From Liolophura sinensis (lineage: Eukaryota > Mollusca > Polyplacophora > Chitonida > Chitonidae), in the NCBI RefSeq assembly GCF_032854445.1, contig NC_088303.1, positions 3,357,501 to 3,421,500 of the forward strand: a stretch of 64,000 nucleotides of DNA. Direction: 5' to 3'. A program made the position numbers and the translations under genes. Under the pieces are notes generated by a model that saw nothing but the letters and a program-made list of their open reading frames with translations, searched no databases and was not told the origin of the DNA. This document shows positions 48,501 through 63,500 of the stretch, piece after piece (position 1 is the stretch's first letter; every line of letters begins with the position of its first letter).

Positions 48501-51500
48501 ATCATGTGTCATGACGTTTACGTCCAGATTTTAGTTGTGTTTAATAAAATGAAGATATACTCCAATCTTTTAAAATTGGGGACACGTGGTTTGCTCATTT
48601 TAGCAAAAAATATATGCTGTGTGTCTCTGTGAGTGCTTGGCTCAGTCATGGGGTAGTCCCATGGAGTATTATATCTGTGTGACTGCTGTCCTCTGTTCTG
48701 AGGTAGTCTGATAGAAAATGACATCTGTGTAAGTGCTGTTCTTAGTGGTGAGGTAGTCTGATAGAAAATGACATCTGTGTAACTGCTGGTGAGGTAGTCC
48801 CATGGAGAATGACACCTGTGTAACTGCTGTCCTCAGTGGTGGGGTAGTCTAATGGAGAATGACATCTGTGTAACTGTTGTCCTCAGTGGTGGGGTAGTCT
48901 GATGGAGAATGACATCTGTGTAAGTGCTGTCCTCAGTGGTGGGGTAGTCTAATGGAGAATGACATCTGTGTAACTGTTGTCCTCAGTGGTGGGGTAGTCT
49001 GATGGAGAATGACATCTGTGTAAGTGCTGTCCTCAGTGGTGGGGTAGTCCCATGGAGAATGACATTTGTGTACCTGTTGTGCTCTGTGCTGAGGTAATCC
49101 CATGGAGAATGACATCTGTGTACCTGCTGTGCTTAGTGGTGAGGTAGTCCGCGTGGAGAATGACATCTGTGTAACTGCTGTGCTTAGTAGTGGGGTAGTC
49201 TGATGGAGAATGACATCTGTGTAACTGCTGTGCTTAGTAGTGAGGTAGTCCGCATGAAGAATGACACCTGTGTAACTGCTGTGCTTAGTAGTGAGGTAGT
49301 CCGCGTGGAGAATGACACCTGTGTAACTACTGTTCTTAGTAGTGAGGTAGTCCGCATGGAAAATGACACCTGTGTAACTGCTGTCCTTAGTAGTGAGGCA
49401 GTCCGCGTGGAGAATGACACGTGTGTAACTACTGTTCTTAGTAGTGAGGTAGTCCGCATGGAGAATGACAACAGTGTAACTGCTGTGCTTAGTAGTGAGG
49501 TAGTCCACGTGGAGAATGACATCTGTGTAACTGCTCTGATCTGTGGTGAGGTACATGTTGTCCCATGGAGAATGACATCTGTGTAACTGCTGTGCTCTGT
49601 GGTGGGGTAGTCTGTTGGGGAATGACATCTGTATAACTGCTGTCCTGAGCTTTGGGGTAATCCCATGGAGAATGACATCCGTGTAACTGCTCTGCTCTGT
49701 GGTGGGGTAGTCTGTTGGGGAATGACATCTGTGTAACTGCTGTCCTGAGCTTTGGGGTAGTCCCATGGAGAATGACATCTGTGTAACTGCTCTGCTCTGT
49801 GGTGAGGTAATCCCATAGAGAATGACATCTGTGTAAGTGCTGTCCTGAGCTTTGGGGTAGTCCCATGGAGAATGACGTCCGTGTAACTGTTGTGCTCTGT
49901 GCTGAGGTAATCCCATGGAGAATGACATCTGTGTACCTGCTGTGCTTAGTAGTGAGGTAGTCCGCGTGGAGATTGACACCTGTGTAACTGCTGTGCTCTG
50001 TGGTGGGGTAGTCTGTTGGGGAGTGACATCTGTGTAACTGTTGTCCTCAGTAGTGAGGTAATCCCATGGAGAATGACATCTGTGTAACTGCTGTGCTTAG
50101 TGCTGAGGTAAGACAATCAGAAGATTTGGGGTGAGTTCAAACCGCCTTGTATGTTAAACCCATACACATGAATACTGCCTCGTCAAATAAATGAAAGCAT
50201 TGGGTAGAGCGTAAAACATCAGCGGGGTATTACAATAAACCTTGCTGCCGCATGTCCAGTATTGGAAATCATTTTCGCTTTTGAAGTACATGTACTTCGT
50301 GTTGGAATATATAGTTACTGACTATGATACTAAAGAATGTGTAATTTACCATGTGATTGCTGTCAAATGGAGGATATTGGACAAAACGTGGTGGGAACTA
50401 AGGTATGTGACAAGGGACCTGAATAACCTTAAACACATGACAAATTTTAATACTTGGAATACAACATGTGACAGGCCACATTGTTCAAGTGTTTTTCGTG
50501 AAGATGGATTAATATGGGTTTGTTTTGTAGAGTCTCTTGTTGTGATTCCGGTGTCTCAAGCCTCAGCCAATCAAAGAGCAGGAAGGGCAGGACGACTTCA
50601 CGCAGGAAAAGCCTACAGGCTGTACACAGGTAATTGATAGCCCTGCAGGTGGTTTAACAAACTGTCCTCTATGGTGGCCTTGTAGGAAAGAAACTATAAA
50701 AACAAAGTAAACATCTGTGCAGTGTTAAGACCGTTGGAAATATCTTTACTCTTACCATAATGCTGGCTGCTGTTGTATAAGTGAAATATTCTTGAGTACA
50801 GTGTAAAACACCAATCAAATAAATAAAATAAATAAAAAAATAAATAAATATTTACTTTTGTTTTCAAAGATTTCTCTATAGGCGTACCGTGTGTCATACC
50901 CTGAGTGTTTGTGCTAGTGTTGAATAAGAGGGAAAGCTATGTCATAGTAAATGTGTGGGATGGTATCTTAAACAAGTACTGCATGTATAGTGATCACATA
51001 GCAAGCAGCATACATTTATCGACAGCATTAGCGGTCGGGCAATGTTTCGGCACCACGAACAGGAATTATTTAAACAATCAGAAAACAGCTAGTGAGGATA
51101 GATATTTCAGATTTGGAATATGTGTTTTACCAATCCACCAGCCTGCTTCACACACCTGTCATAAACAGTAGTGGTTAGGCATGTTCCAGCACCACTAGAA
51201 GTGTTTAGGCATGTTCCAGCACCACCTAAGTGGTTAGGCATGTTCCAGCACCACTAGAAATGTTTAGGCATGTTCCAGCACCACCTGAGGTGGTTAGGCA
51301 TGTTCCAGGACCACCAGAAGTGGTTGGGCATGGTCCAGCTCCACTAGAAGTGTTTAGGCATGTTCCAGCACCACCTGAGGTGGTAAGGCATGTTCCAACA
51401 CCACCTGGAGTGTTTAGGCATGTTCCAGCACCACCTGAGTGGTTAGGCATGTTCCAGCACCACTAGAAGTGTTTAGGCATGTTCCAGTACCACCTGAGGT

Positions 51501-54500
51501 GGTTAGGCATGTCCCAGCACCACCAGAAGTGGTTGGGCATAGTCCAGCACCACCTGAGGTGGTTAGGCATGTTCCAGCACCACCAGAAGTGTTTAGGCAT
51601 GTTCCAACACCACCTGAGGTGGTTAGGCATGTTCCAGCACCACCAGAAGTGTTTAGGCATGTTCCAGCACCACCTGAGGTGGTTAGGCATGTTCCAGCAC
51701 CACCAGAAATGTTTAGGCATGTTCCAGCACCACCTGAGGTGGTTAGGCATGTTCCAGCACCACCAGAAGTGGTTAGGCATGTTCCAGCACCACCTGAGAT
51801 GGTTGGGCATGGTCCAGCACCACAAGAAGCAATATTTCAGTTATCACCTTAACTTTACCAGGGATAGTTAACTGAGATAGGCATCCAGACTTCTTCCACC
51901 ACTGGTTAATATTCGTTGGTTCAGTATCCATATTATGTAACTGTGAGACAAAAGATGGATTATATCGGTGACTAAAATCATTTTAATAGTCACTTACACA
52001 GGAACATATCAGTAATCCAGGAAAAACAGGTTGCAGTCGAGTAATAAGCAAAACACTTATGACTCGATATAGACTTCACTAACACAGATCCTGTACACAT
52101 TTGCATATAGCCTGGCTTCTCATATGAAGAACTTATAATCTGATAGTTGTCCTGGATTATCCATAACTGGTAGTTCAGTTTCAAATTTGAACATCCGTTT
52201 TACTCGCGCTAGCATGCCTACTCACTCACACATGGAGGTGAAAAATTACCATGGGAGTTAATACAAAACTCTGCTTCCTGGCCTTGTAATTCCAAAAACC
52301 AGGCTTTGTTCACGTTCACAATTTATATATGCTGTGCACATTGCTCTGGTGTCTTATATACTATAGTTTCTGGTTATTATCGGCCGTAATTCTGCCCAGA
52401 TGTCTGCGGTCTCAAACAAGCCTGTGTAATCCAAAAGTAATCCAGAACTGCCATTGGAATCTAACTAGCACCTTCATATGCTGTATCATCCAACATATCA
52501 GGCTGTGAAAAAACATGGTGAAGCACTCACACGATTTTAGCGTTTCACAGATATCACAGTTTCCTGAGCACAACATAACAACAACAACAAAAAAACAACT
52601 CTCAATTCACAGGTCTGGAGAAATCCTATTTGTGGGTTGTTTCTCCCTGTTTAATCTGTAACATTCGGCCCAATTTAACTCAAGATCACTGGCCATTCTT
52701 CCTTTTAGTCCCAGGGAACATCCGTGGCTTGGTGGTTTGTGTTCTATCACAGCACAATGACCGAGGAGCCTCACCAATGCGGTTGCTGTGAGTTCAAGCC
52801 CATCTCATGCTAGCTTCCACTCCGGTCTACCAATAGCCTACAGATATTCATTTAGTCTCTGCCCGGTTTCCTCCCACCATAATGACACTCCGGTCTACTA
52901 ACAGCCTACAGATATTCATTTAGTCTCTGCCCGGTTTCCTCCCACCATAATGACACACTACCGACAGCCTACAGATATTCATTTAGTCTCTGCCCGGTTT
53001 CCTGCCACCATAATGACTGGGCATGCTCAGATCAGTGTCGATCAACTTTCAAATTAACAAATCACCGCTAACGTTACCCAGGGCTTGGTAAACATGGGAG
53101 ACGTGGTAAACATGGTAAAGGTAGACATGGTAAACATGGTAGATGTGGTAAAGATGGTAAAGGTAAACATGGTAGACGTGGTTAACATGGTAGACATGGT
53201 AAACATGGTAAAGGTAAACATGGTAGACATGGTAAACATGGTAGACATGGTAAACGTGGTAGATGTGGTAAACATGGTAAAGGTAAACATGGTAGACATG
53301 GTAAACATGGTAGATGTGGTAAAGATGGTAAAGGTAAACATGGTAAAGGTAAACATGGTAGACATGGTAAACGTGGTAAAGGTAAACATGGTAAAGGTAA
53401 ACATGGTAGACATGATAAACGTGGTAGACATGGTAAACATGGTAGACATGGTAAACATGGTAGACATGGTAGACATGGTAAACATGGTAGACATGGTAAA
53501 CATGGTAGACGTGGTTAACATGGTAGACAAGGTAAACATGGTAAACATGGTAGACATGGTAAACATGGTAGACATGGTAAACATGGTAGACATGGTAAAC
53601 GTGGTAAAGGTAAACATGGTAGACATGGTAAACATGGTAGACATGGTAAACATGGTAGACATGGTAAACATGGTAGACATGGTAAACATGGTAAACATGG
53701 TAGACATGGTAGACATGGTAAACATGGTAAAGGTAAACATGGTAGACATGGTAAACATGGTAGACATGGTAAACGTGGTAGACATGGTAAACATGGTAGA
53801 CATGGTAGACATGGTAAACATGGTAGACATGGTAAACGTGGTAGACATGGTAAACGTGGTAGACATGGTAAACGTGGTAGACATGGTAAACGTGGTAGAC
53901 ATGGTAAACATGGTAGACATGGTAGACATGGTAGACATGGTAAACATGGTAGACATGGTAAACATGGTAGACATGGTAAACGTGGTAAAGGTAAATAAAA
54001 GGCATAAATTATGTCAGAAAAACCTTTCTCGCAAGGTTTACATCGCTTGAGCTACCTGCATTCGTCTCTTCATAATTATCTGATCTTATTTACTCCGCAT
54101 TTTTTCATTAATCCTTTGGTTTTGCAGAAGAAAGTTTCCTGCAACTGCCCAAGACAGCTGTTCCAGAGATGCAGAGGTGCAACCTGGCATCTCCCATACT
54201 TCAGCTGAAGGCTCTGGGCATAGACAACATCCTCAGGTTCAACTTCCTCTCCGTGAGTTCTCTCTCTATTTTATTATTATGGCCTTGGAAAATGTACTCC
54301 AGTGAGCAATTCGTTAGCTTCTTGTGACTGTAGAAGTAGTTACATGTAATACAGGAAGTTTTTTCTGTTCACGTCAACAGGGAACTTTTGGAGTGCGAAT
54401 TCTTTTGTTGCTAAGGGTAAAAGAGTCGTACTGTAGCATGCAACTTGTGAAAAGTGTTAGGCAACTTTTTTGCACAAATTACACTTCTTTTCTTCAGGAA

Positions 54501-57500
54501 CTTTTTTGTTAAAATTATGTGATTATTCTAGATATAAGTAGAGCCTAAAAGCCAAAACACATCTATTCTAACTAGCTTTTTGGGAAACTTTTTGGGACGC
54601 TCATAGTATAGTGAAGGCATAACCAAAAATAGTTGCTTAACATTTTGAACTAGTCACATGGTACAGTTGGATTTTTTTTATCTTCAGCGATAAAACAGTT
54701 CGAAGTGGAAACTCTTGAGTTTAGGTTATGTCAGTGATAAAAATCTTATCATCAATAACAGAAGCTTGATTTACTTGTATGGAACTTTGTTTCTGCGTGA
54801 AGATGGAAATGAGCTCGTGTTATTCCTGATAATGACATAATTACTAATTTAGTGATTAAAACATGTTTAAATCAGTTTAAAAACAGGAAACAGATAACAA
54901 CTTCCTTTGTACATTTCACTTTAATGTTTGGATATAAACTTGAAAAAGCTAGAAGTTTATGTTCCAGTATTGGTCTAGGGGGTATTGCTGTAGAAGTCAG
55001 TCAGTCCGTCAGTCTGTCAGTCTATCAGTCCATTTTCTTGTTATCATGGTCTATTTGTTTAGAACGTCGCTTACATTTAACTCTCTGTAAAATCAGTCAT
55101 ACCAGCTACCAAAATTGCGGTAATAACACGAGCTCTACACATCTATATGTTGGACGTCGATATATTTGCAAGGAAAGTGAAGACACTTTTTCTAATTCAT
55201 AATGTTAGACTGCATAAGCTTGGTTTCGACGGCAAGAACCCTGAGGTGATGTCATAATTATTAAAAAAAACAGTGGCATGCTGGATATGGGGTGGAATTC
55301 AGGGTGTTTTGAGGTAAGGCATCAGTAGTTACCTGAACTGCTATTGATAATTACTGTAAACCCTGTTACTGACAGTGCCTTTCTTGAAACTGTTGTCACA
55401 TTTTAGTATAATATAACCTTCTCAAATGAATTTTATTTTATCTCTGGTAGTATATGATCTCACATCTGTATGGATTTAGAGATAGATGTTGGGAAATTAA
55501 AGCCATTTAGTCTATTGGCTGAGACAGTAGTGTAGGCTGTGTTACTGCGTGGAGTTCGTTCTAACCGCTTGTTGGTGCAGCCCTTGTAAAACAAATTACT
55601 CTCCACTCCCATTGTCCAGGGAGAAACTTACTTTTGAACAATTATGACATCACCGGAAGCAGTAAGTTCTTGGTGTCGAAACTAAGCTTATGGAGATTAA
55701 CATTAGGAAAAGAATTCTAACTGCATTTTCTTTGTAATAATTCAAGAGGTTGAACCTGTCAATGTGTAGAGCTTGGGTTGTTACATTTCACTGGTTAATG
55801 GCAATTTTGGTAGTAGATCTGAATGAATTTACAGATAGCTGAATATAGGCGACTGGCTAAAAGAAATAGACTATAAGAGTCAATCTCCTGAACAGTTTAA
55901 CCCAAGTTAACCAAAATGACTCCACATTTCTCCACATGGGGATGACCCTGTTGATTTTCAGTGATCATTTCGGTAATTTTTATGAAAGATTTGTTAACAG
56001 GAAATCTCTTGAGTATTGTAACCAAAATTTACTAAGCAGACATACAAGTAAAAACCTATACTGTTTCATGGAAATGAACCCTAGTTTACTCATGTGGCCA
56101 TCTGTTTCTGCATTTTCTTCATAACATTACATCTACTGTATAATTTGTCCCACACCACAATACACTTTGTCATGTGGTAGAATTCTTTTGATATTCAGTG
56201 ACCTTGGCATTGGGGTCATTAAAGTTAAATTTTATGTAAGGCTTGTTAACACAATGTCTCTTGAAATTTGTAACCAAAGTTTACTAAACATACATAACAC
56301 GTAATACTTGCTGAGTGGATGAACCCATTCAGTGTTGCAAGAATAACCGTTGGTCTGTATGCCAATATGTCCATCTGGCTATCTGTCTGTTTTGTCTGGT
56401 CATTTCGCGCTGAACGATATATCTTTGAACACTTGGACAGTTGAAAGTTCACTAAACCTATGCCACACTTCCACTTTCCCATGAGAAAGAACCTACTGAC
56501 CTTCAGTGACTTTGCAGTCTTTCTTCCCCTGTCTGTGTCTGTCCATTTTCTTGTAAACATTGAACCAATGCGCCTATTTTCTTGCAAATGTTCCACCTCT
56601 TGAACAGCTGAGATGCCACACTCACACAGTCATGAGAAAAAACCTATTGATTTTCAGCGAACTTGTCCTATTTTTAATTGTCACTGAGGTCATAAAAACT
56701 ATTTTTATGAAAGGCTTGCAAACATTGATTTCTTTTGAAATTGGCGACCAAAGTTCACTAAACATGATGTGTACCTCTAGGCATTTAGATGAACCTTAGT
56801 AAATTTCAATTGGTGTTTTACGCAGTAATCAAGAATATTTCACTTATACGACGGTGGCCAACATTACGGTGGGAGGAAACCAGGCAGAGCCTGCTGGAAA
56901 CTCACGGCCACCAGCTGGTTGACCTTCCCACATACTCCTGGAGAGGAAGCCAGCATGAGCTCGTCATGAACTCACAGCGACCGCATTGGTGGGAGGCTTC
57001 TATATCATTCGGCCATGCTGAAGTTAACCCCCCTAGGGGGCTAACCCCCTAGGCCCGGCGGCCCCCTAGACCCCGGAGGTCCCCTATTAAATTTCAATGG
57101 TTCTTAACCAACCGATGGTCCAGCTGTCCATCCGACTGCATCTTTAACCGTACAATCCAAGCTCATCCAACTACATCTTGACATAAGGGAGAAACCAACT
57201 GATTTTCAGTGACCTTGGCCTATGTTTGGACCTACTTATACATACTTTTATTCATACTGAAGTAATTATAAACACCAGAGCTTTGCTGTGAAATAAACCA
57301 AGAAGTTGAGATTTCTCGCCTTTAAGTAAGATCTATACATGGCTGTATTTTGTGTGCACTGTATATTTTTGTACAAGAAGATGATTTTTTTTTTGCTTTT
57401 CATATTAGTAAATAAATATTTTTAATAGGGGAGAGAGAGAGAGCAGTATTTGGGTATTTCTTTGGTTACACTTACCACAGTTTTTAGCTTCTGACGAAGA

Positions 57501-60500
57501 AAAAAAAATGACTAATGGTGAATTGTTAAAATAGACTAATGAATAAATAAAGAATAAAAGATGAGATCTTTCACGTTGTAGGCCCCTCCTGCGCAAAATA
57601 TGGTGAATGGACTGGAATTGCTCTTTGCTTTGGGTGGTAAGTGGTTGATCTTTTTACATGTTGCATAATCTCATGTCTCATCTCATTAATTACTAATTTG
57701 TAGGTGTTTATCTTTTGACAGTTGTAATAGGCCTAGAAATCAGTTTAATTTCAACTTGATTCCACTGCATATTGTAAGCTCCAGCTGTTATATTCCTTGG
57801 TCAGTTTTCAATAATTCCCTTGTAATATTCCACACAATACCTTTTCTCAGTTGAAAAATGACAACAGGATTTATTCAAGGCCAAGTTGAGCCTGAAGAAA
57901 AACAGCTATAAACAAAGATAGTAAATAGTTGTTATATCATGACAGCTAACAAATCAGTGATATAACTGCAAGTGTGGAGATCAGAGAAGTTAGTCAGCAG
58001 TTCACAGCAGGCAATTCCAAGGGACCAGTCATTGCTTTTTCAAACTTTAACATTTGAATTATTTCTTGTTTAAAATATACAACAACCAATTTTAAACAAT
58101 ATACACCTCTTTTGGTATCCACTTTCGCCTGACACCAAGGTTGACACCATCTGACTCCAGGGGGCGCTACAATCGAATCACAGTCGAATCACCTGCTGGC
58201 TCACACAGGCAATAGTAAATGGTTGCTCTAGATGTTTTAGCATTGCTTGTGTGAGCCAGAAGGCGATTCGACAGCCCTCAGATTGTTGAGCCCCCTGGAG
58301 TCAGATGATGTCAACTTTGGTATCATGTGAAAGAGGTCCAGTAATGATGTATATTATGAAAGTTTGGTTGCTCTAGACGTCTAAGCATTGTCTGTGTGAG
58401 CCAGAAGGCGATTGGACAGCGATTCGGATGTAGTGCTACCTGGAGTCAGATGATGTCAACTTTGGTATCATGTGAAAGAGGTCCAGTAATGATGTATATT
58501 ATGAAAGTTTGGTTGCTCTAGATGTCTTAGTATTGCCTGTGTGAGCCAGAAGGCGATTAGACAGTGATTCGGATGTAGTGCTACCTGGAGTCAGATGATG
58601 TCAACTTTGGTATCATGTGAAAGAGGTCCAGTAATGATGCATATTATGAAAGTTTGGTTGCTCTAGATGTCTTAGCATTGCCTGTGTGAACCAGAAGGCG
58701 ATTGGACAGCGATTCGATTGTAGTTCCCCCTTGTGTCAGATTTGTCAATTTTGGTGTCATGTGAAAGAGAATCAGAAGTAATGTATATTGTGTAAATTCA
58801 GTTGCTCTAGACGTTTTAGTATTGCTTGTGTGGGCCAGAAGGCAATTCGACAGCGATTTGGATGTAGTGCCCCCTTGTGTCAGATGGCGTCAACTTTGGT
58901 GTCATTTGAAAGAGGATCAAAGAGGTGTATATTGTGTAAAATTGGTTGTTGTATATTTCAAAGAAAAAGAGATAATGGAAGTTTGAAAAGGTAATGACTA
59001 CTCCCTTTGAATCGCCTACCGCCTACAGCAGACTAACTTTTCTGATCTTAAGTGCGATAGCGATAACAGGTCAGGTCATGTAAACACTCATACAGCCTAG
59101 TGCTAATACCTTATAATGTTCAGCTTGCAATCGTATGAACTCCACATTGCCCTTTAAATATGTGAGGTATTCATATGTTATTTATTCTGTATAACTCTCC
59201 ATATTGAATGTGCTATATAAGAGAATAAATGTGAGAAATAATAGTGAAATATCTTAACATATAGAGTTCTGGTGCAAACATGGCGGACACAAGTAATGCA
59301 CATAATGTAAACATCGCGCTAACAACGTGGCCTACACCAGCGAGGGAAGTTGATGAAATTAGCTGTACCCTTTCAGCACCCGTTTCTGGTAATTACAGAA
59401 TGTAATTCTATGTATTTTCGGCTGTAAAATCCCTTTTCGCTTCTAGTCTGCCATTTTTGGTGTACAGATACATTCTTGATATAAACTGATGGAAATTGTC
59501 TAAGCTTTGGGAAATTATGAGTTTTAATGATGAAAGTTGCTGCTGGCACATAAAAGTCCAGATTTTGACGGTCAGCCTATGGGTGACGGTCAGCCTATGG
59601 GTGACGGTCAGCCTATGGCAAAATTTTTCTCTAAGGCTGGGCCACATATTCACCAAAGCTTATTGGCCACGGAATTTGGGACTGAGTTATAATTCAGGTA
59701 ATTAGAGCCTAGGTTTCTCCAGTTTCAATGGTTTTGATTGATTTAAACTCCTGTTTGATCCAGGTTGGAGCATTCATGTTGTTACACACCAGCACTGCTC
59801 ATGCAACACGTAGTCCATGGGTATCACAACATGTACATGTACCACTAGTTATCAAAACTGAACGAAGGAAAAGTTGACCAATTTTTACAAAAATTAATTA
59901 AACCTGTTAAACTAGAAGCTTGTGCCGATTATTTGTCAAGTGCTGATATTATGTTTTGTCCCCAGCCCTTGATGACAACGGCATACTTACCGACCCCCTT
60001 GGATTAAGGATGGCAGAATTTCCTCTCTCTCCAATGTTTGCAAAACTGTTACTGGTCTCAGGTATGGTGTACTTGATGGCGGTCATTTCCGATACCATTC
60101 ATGATCACAAGTCAGTTTGGAAGATATCGTATTTTATATTTATATGTATCAGACACATCAGCCAGTTGTCCATCTGTTAAGGGACATGGTATATTTTCCG
60201 TATTGGTGTGAAACTGTAACACCGATTACAAGCATCACTTCAGTGAAAGCCTAGGCAAAACTTGCTTTTCAATTGACCCAAGCATTGACCTGAATTTTTA
60301 AAGGGACATAGTGCCGAAAGAAATTCAGATTTTTTGAGTTGGTTCAACTACATAAAAAATTAGTGGTATTGAACGCCTTAAATAAAATGTAAATGAGGCA
60401 GTACAGAGATTTCCACAGTCCAACGTTCGCTCGTGTTTCGCGCATGTAAACAATATATAAAATTCGAATGAACGAATGCTGGGCACTTTAACGTCGTACT

Positions 60501-63500
60501 TAAATATGTATGGCCTTTGACGACGAGAGGTCATTAGGAGAGGGAACGGGAAAAAGCAGCAGCGGGCAAAAGCCTCATCGACAAAATGCCCAGCTGACAT
60601 AAGCCCCTTGATCAGTATTAAGTGTATATGGTAAATGACATAAGTTGTTTGCTTGTTTGAGAAAACTTAAAACATTCTCCCCAAAGTGACATTTTAGATT
60701 TCAGTACATGTTTGCAATCAATAGAACCCCTTTTTACTCGTTCTCCATACATTCTATCCGTTCTTGAGGATATCGGAATGAGGTATATATCTCTCAGCGG
60801 TATAGGCCCTACCCACTGCTTGACCTCCATCTTTAAGAGCGTAGATGTTCAAAAACGTGCAGACAACATTCATTTTTACCGATTTCGGAGAATAATATGT
60901 AAATTTTAATTTAAGAAATTAATATAGAATTTATTTATTTATTTGATTGGTGTTATATGCCGTACTCAAGAATATTTCACTTATACGGCGGCGGCAAGCA
61001 TTATGGTGGGAGGAAACCGGGCAGAGCCCGGGGTAAACCCACGACCATCAGGCCAATTACAGGTCTACTAAACCAAATAGAATCTTCCTTTCTATCGATC
61101 GTGTTATATAAAGTATTCGTAATTCGCAGCGATCTGTTCGGTCGAACTGAAACACTGAAGTTACATTGTGGGCTGCATAATTAGAACACAGTGCCGTTTG
61201 TGACCTATGAATGTCGCTGAATATCTCCCGTAAGCTGTACTACAAGGGGAGGTAATCCAATCCCCGATAAAACTGAACACGCGATTGTCTACTAAAAATT
61301 AAACACATGTCTTAACTTTATGTAGATGACGTTTAACATAGCAGCACAAATGTTTGTGCCACCTCTTTAATATCTGCCCCAACAAATTTAGATCGCCACG
61401 AGGTGGTTCAGGAATTGAAATTTCACCAATACAATTACATGGATTTACAGAAGCTTCAACACTGGACAGAAAAAGCTGAAGTTTAACATCCGTTCACGTG
61501 TGGATTCATACTGTATCAAGAACTACCAACAAAGACCTGGAGCCAAAACACAACGAATCACATCAGTCCTTAGATACCTCACACTGGATATAAGATTTAT
61601 GCCAACAAGAAAGACACTCGTTGCTCTCCTACTTCGTTTAAAGGCTTCATGAAAAGTAACTCTGTTTCCCACACAACCAAAATCTTCGTGTTGAAGAACA
61701 TTATGCTATTTTCTTCTTTTTTTATTATTGCTTTTTATGTTTTTGGTGCTTACTTTTTGTCTCAGAATAACCTGTGTATTTTATGCATGTTTTCTGCCAG
61801 CCGTCGGAATGTAACAGAAATGACGAGCACAATTTACTTTCCGGCTTAGTGAGATCAGGTTATCACCCTCTTTGACACAGTCGGGACCGGTAGATCCAGG
61901 ATCAATCCTTGATCAAGTCACACCTAAGACTTTAAAAGAGGAAGTTGTAACTTCCTCGCTTGGCGTTCAGCATGAAGGGGATAGTGCAACGACTGGTTGA
62001 CCCGTATCAGTATAATGGCTCGGGCGGGGCGGCTTACTTGCCTTTGATAAGTCGTCTCAGTGAAGCAGCACTAAATAAAAGAGCGGTGGAAATCCGTCCT
62101 GCAACAAGGATGCACATTACACGTACATGCACCCTAATGATTCCTTCGTCGTCATATGACTGAAAAATTGTTGAGTACGACGTTAAACCCCAAGCACTCA
62201 CTCACTCTTTGACACAGGTTTTTTGACAGCTATCACTGCTGACGTCACGACTCTGGGCCATGTAGTATCTGAACTGACAGCTAGGGTCATAGGTCACCAT
62301 CATGTGACCAAACTTTGTGATGTTAGTTTCCCAACACCATTGTTGTTGTTGGAGGGAATGCGGCACAGTTCCTATCCGTGTGTGTGTCTTCGAGTCCAGT
62401 TAACCTTTGGTTAATGTCGAGTTTTACGCCAGTCTACTAGCCAAGTCATCGTCAGAGTTCGCGTACGCAACATCCAAGGAGGAAAAGATAAATCCAGCAG
62501 ATCTGACACATATTACTTTATGTTTGTATGCATTAGACTGTCTTGTTAAGGTCAACTTTAACTCTGCAGGCTCATCTTTTCGCGTGGTGTGTTTGCGACA
62601 TGCGAGAAGAGGAATATTGTAAATTGAGTAGATGTGATGCTGGTAAATTACCTTAATGAGGAATTTAATTACAGTCGTGTTAACAAGGGCATTTAATTTC
62701 AATCTGTTTGTGTAATTAATCACAGATTGTGTAGAAACATCATCCAACATCTAGACCAGGGGTGGAGAATATTACAAATTGAACAAATTCGACGCTTATT
62801 TAATAATTACTAACATATATGCCTACCTGTGGTCGTCCTTTGAGCTCGACTGATAGGACAACCCGACCTCAAACAACTCGACCTCAAACAACTCGACCTG
62901 ACACATCATCACGGCTCACAGACGGTTATGAAAATCACTATTAATTTCTTTCACAAGCAGTTTAAGTAAAACTATTAAGCTCTAATTCATGAGTCTAATT
63001 TTTGAGGTTGTGAATGACGTTGGTCAAATTTTCAGGTTTGCAGTGATACAAAGTGTCAAGTCATATCACACATGCGGTACAGTTTAATATTGACAAATAA
63101 CTGGAGATGGGATTTTTTTGTCTAACCAGTGCCTTCTTGCTTTAAGACACATTTTGTTTATAGTTATTTGAGAAAATTTTTTGTGCTGATGATAAAATTG
63201 TAAGATTTCTTTTTCGTTGCCTGTGTGATGTATTTATTTATTTGATATTCTACGCCGTACTCAAGAATATTTCACTTATGTCACGTCACCATACGAGCAT
63301 TATGGTAGAAGGAAAACTGGCAAAGCCTGGGGTAACCCACGACCGTCCGCAGGTTGCTGGCAGACCTTCACACGAACGACCGGAGAGGAAGAGAAGCATG
63401 AGATGGACTTCAACGCACAGCGATCACATTAGTGAAGTGCTCCTGGGATTCGGCTGGTGGCTTAAGCCATGGTGATGTAAGGGGCGTGTAATTTGTTACT

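Noticed and set aside
50242-50530. Upstream extension of exon 16 as an open frame from 50242
   Set aside because: The frame is open by chance through the intron end; the acceptor at 50530 with the E-S-L-V-V junction fits the DHX35 family.
53049-54050. Val-Tyr-His and Met-Val-Asn/Asp repeat proteins of over 300 residues
   Set aside because: They are translations of the 9-bp array in DHX35 intron 16.
62407-62750. Open frames of 71 and 108 codons on opposite strands in intron 19
   Set aside because: No motifs and no splice support; they overlap each other antisense.
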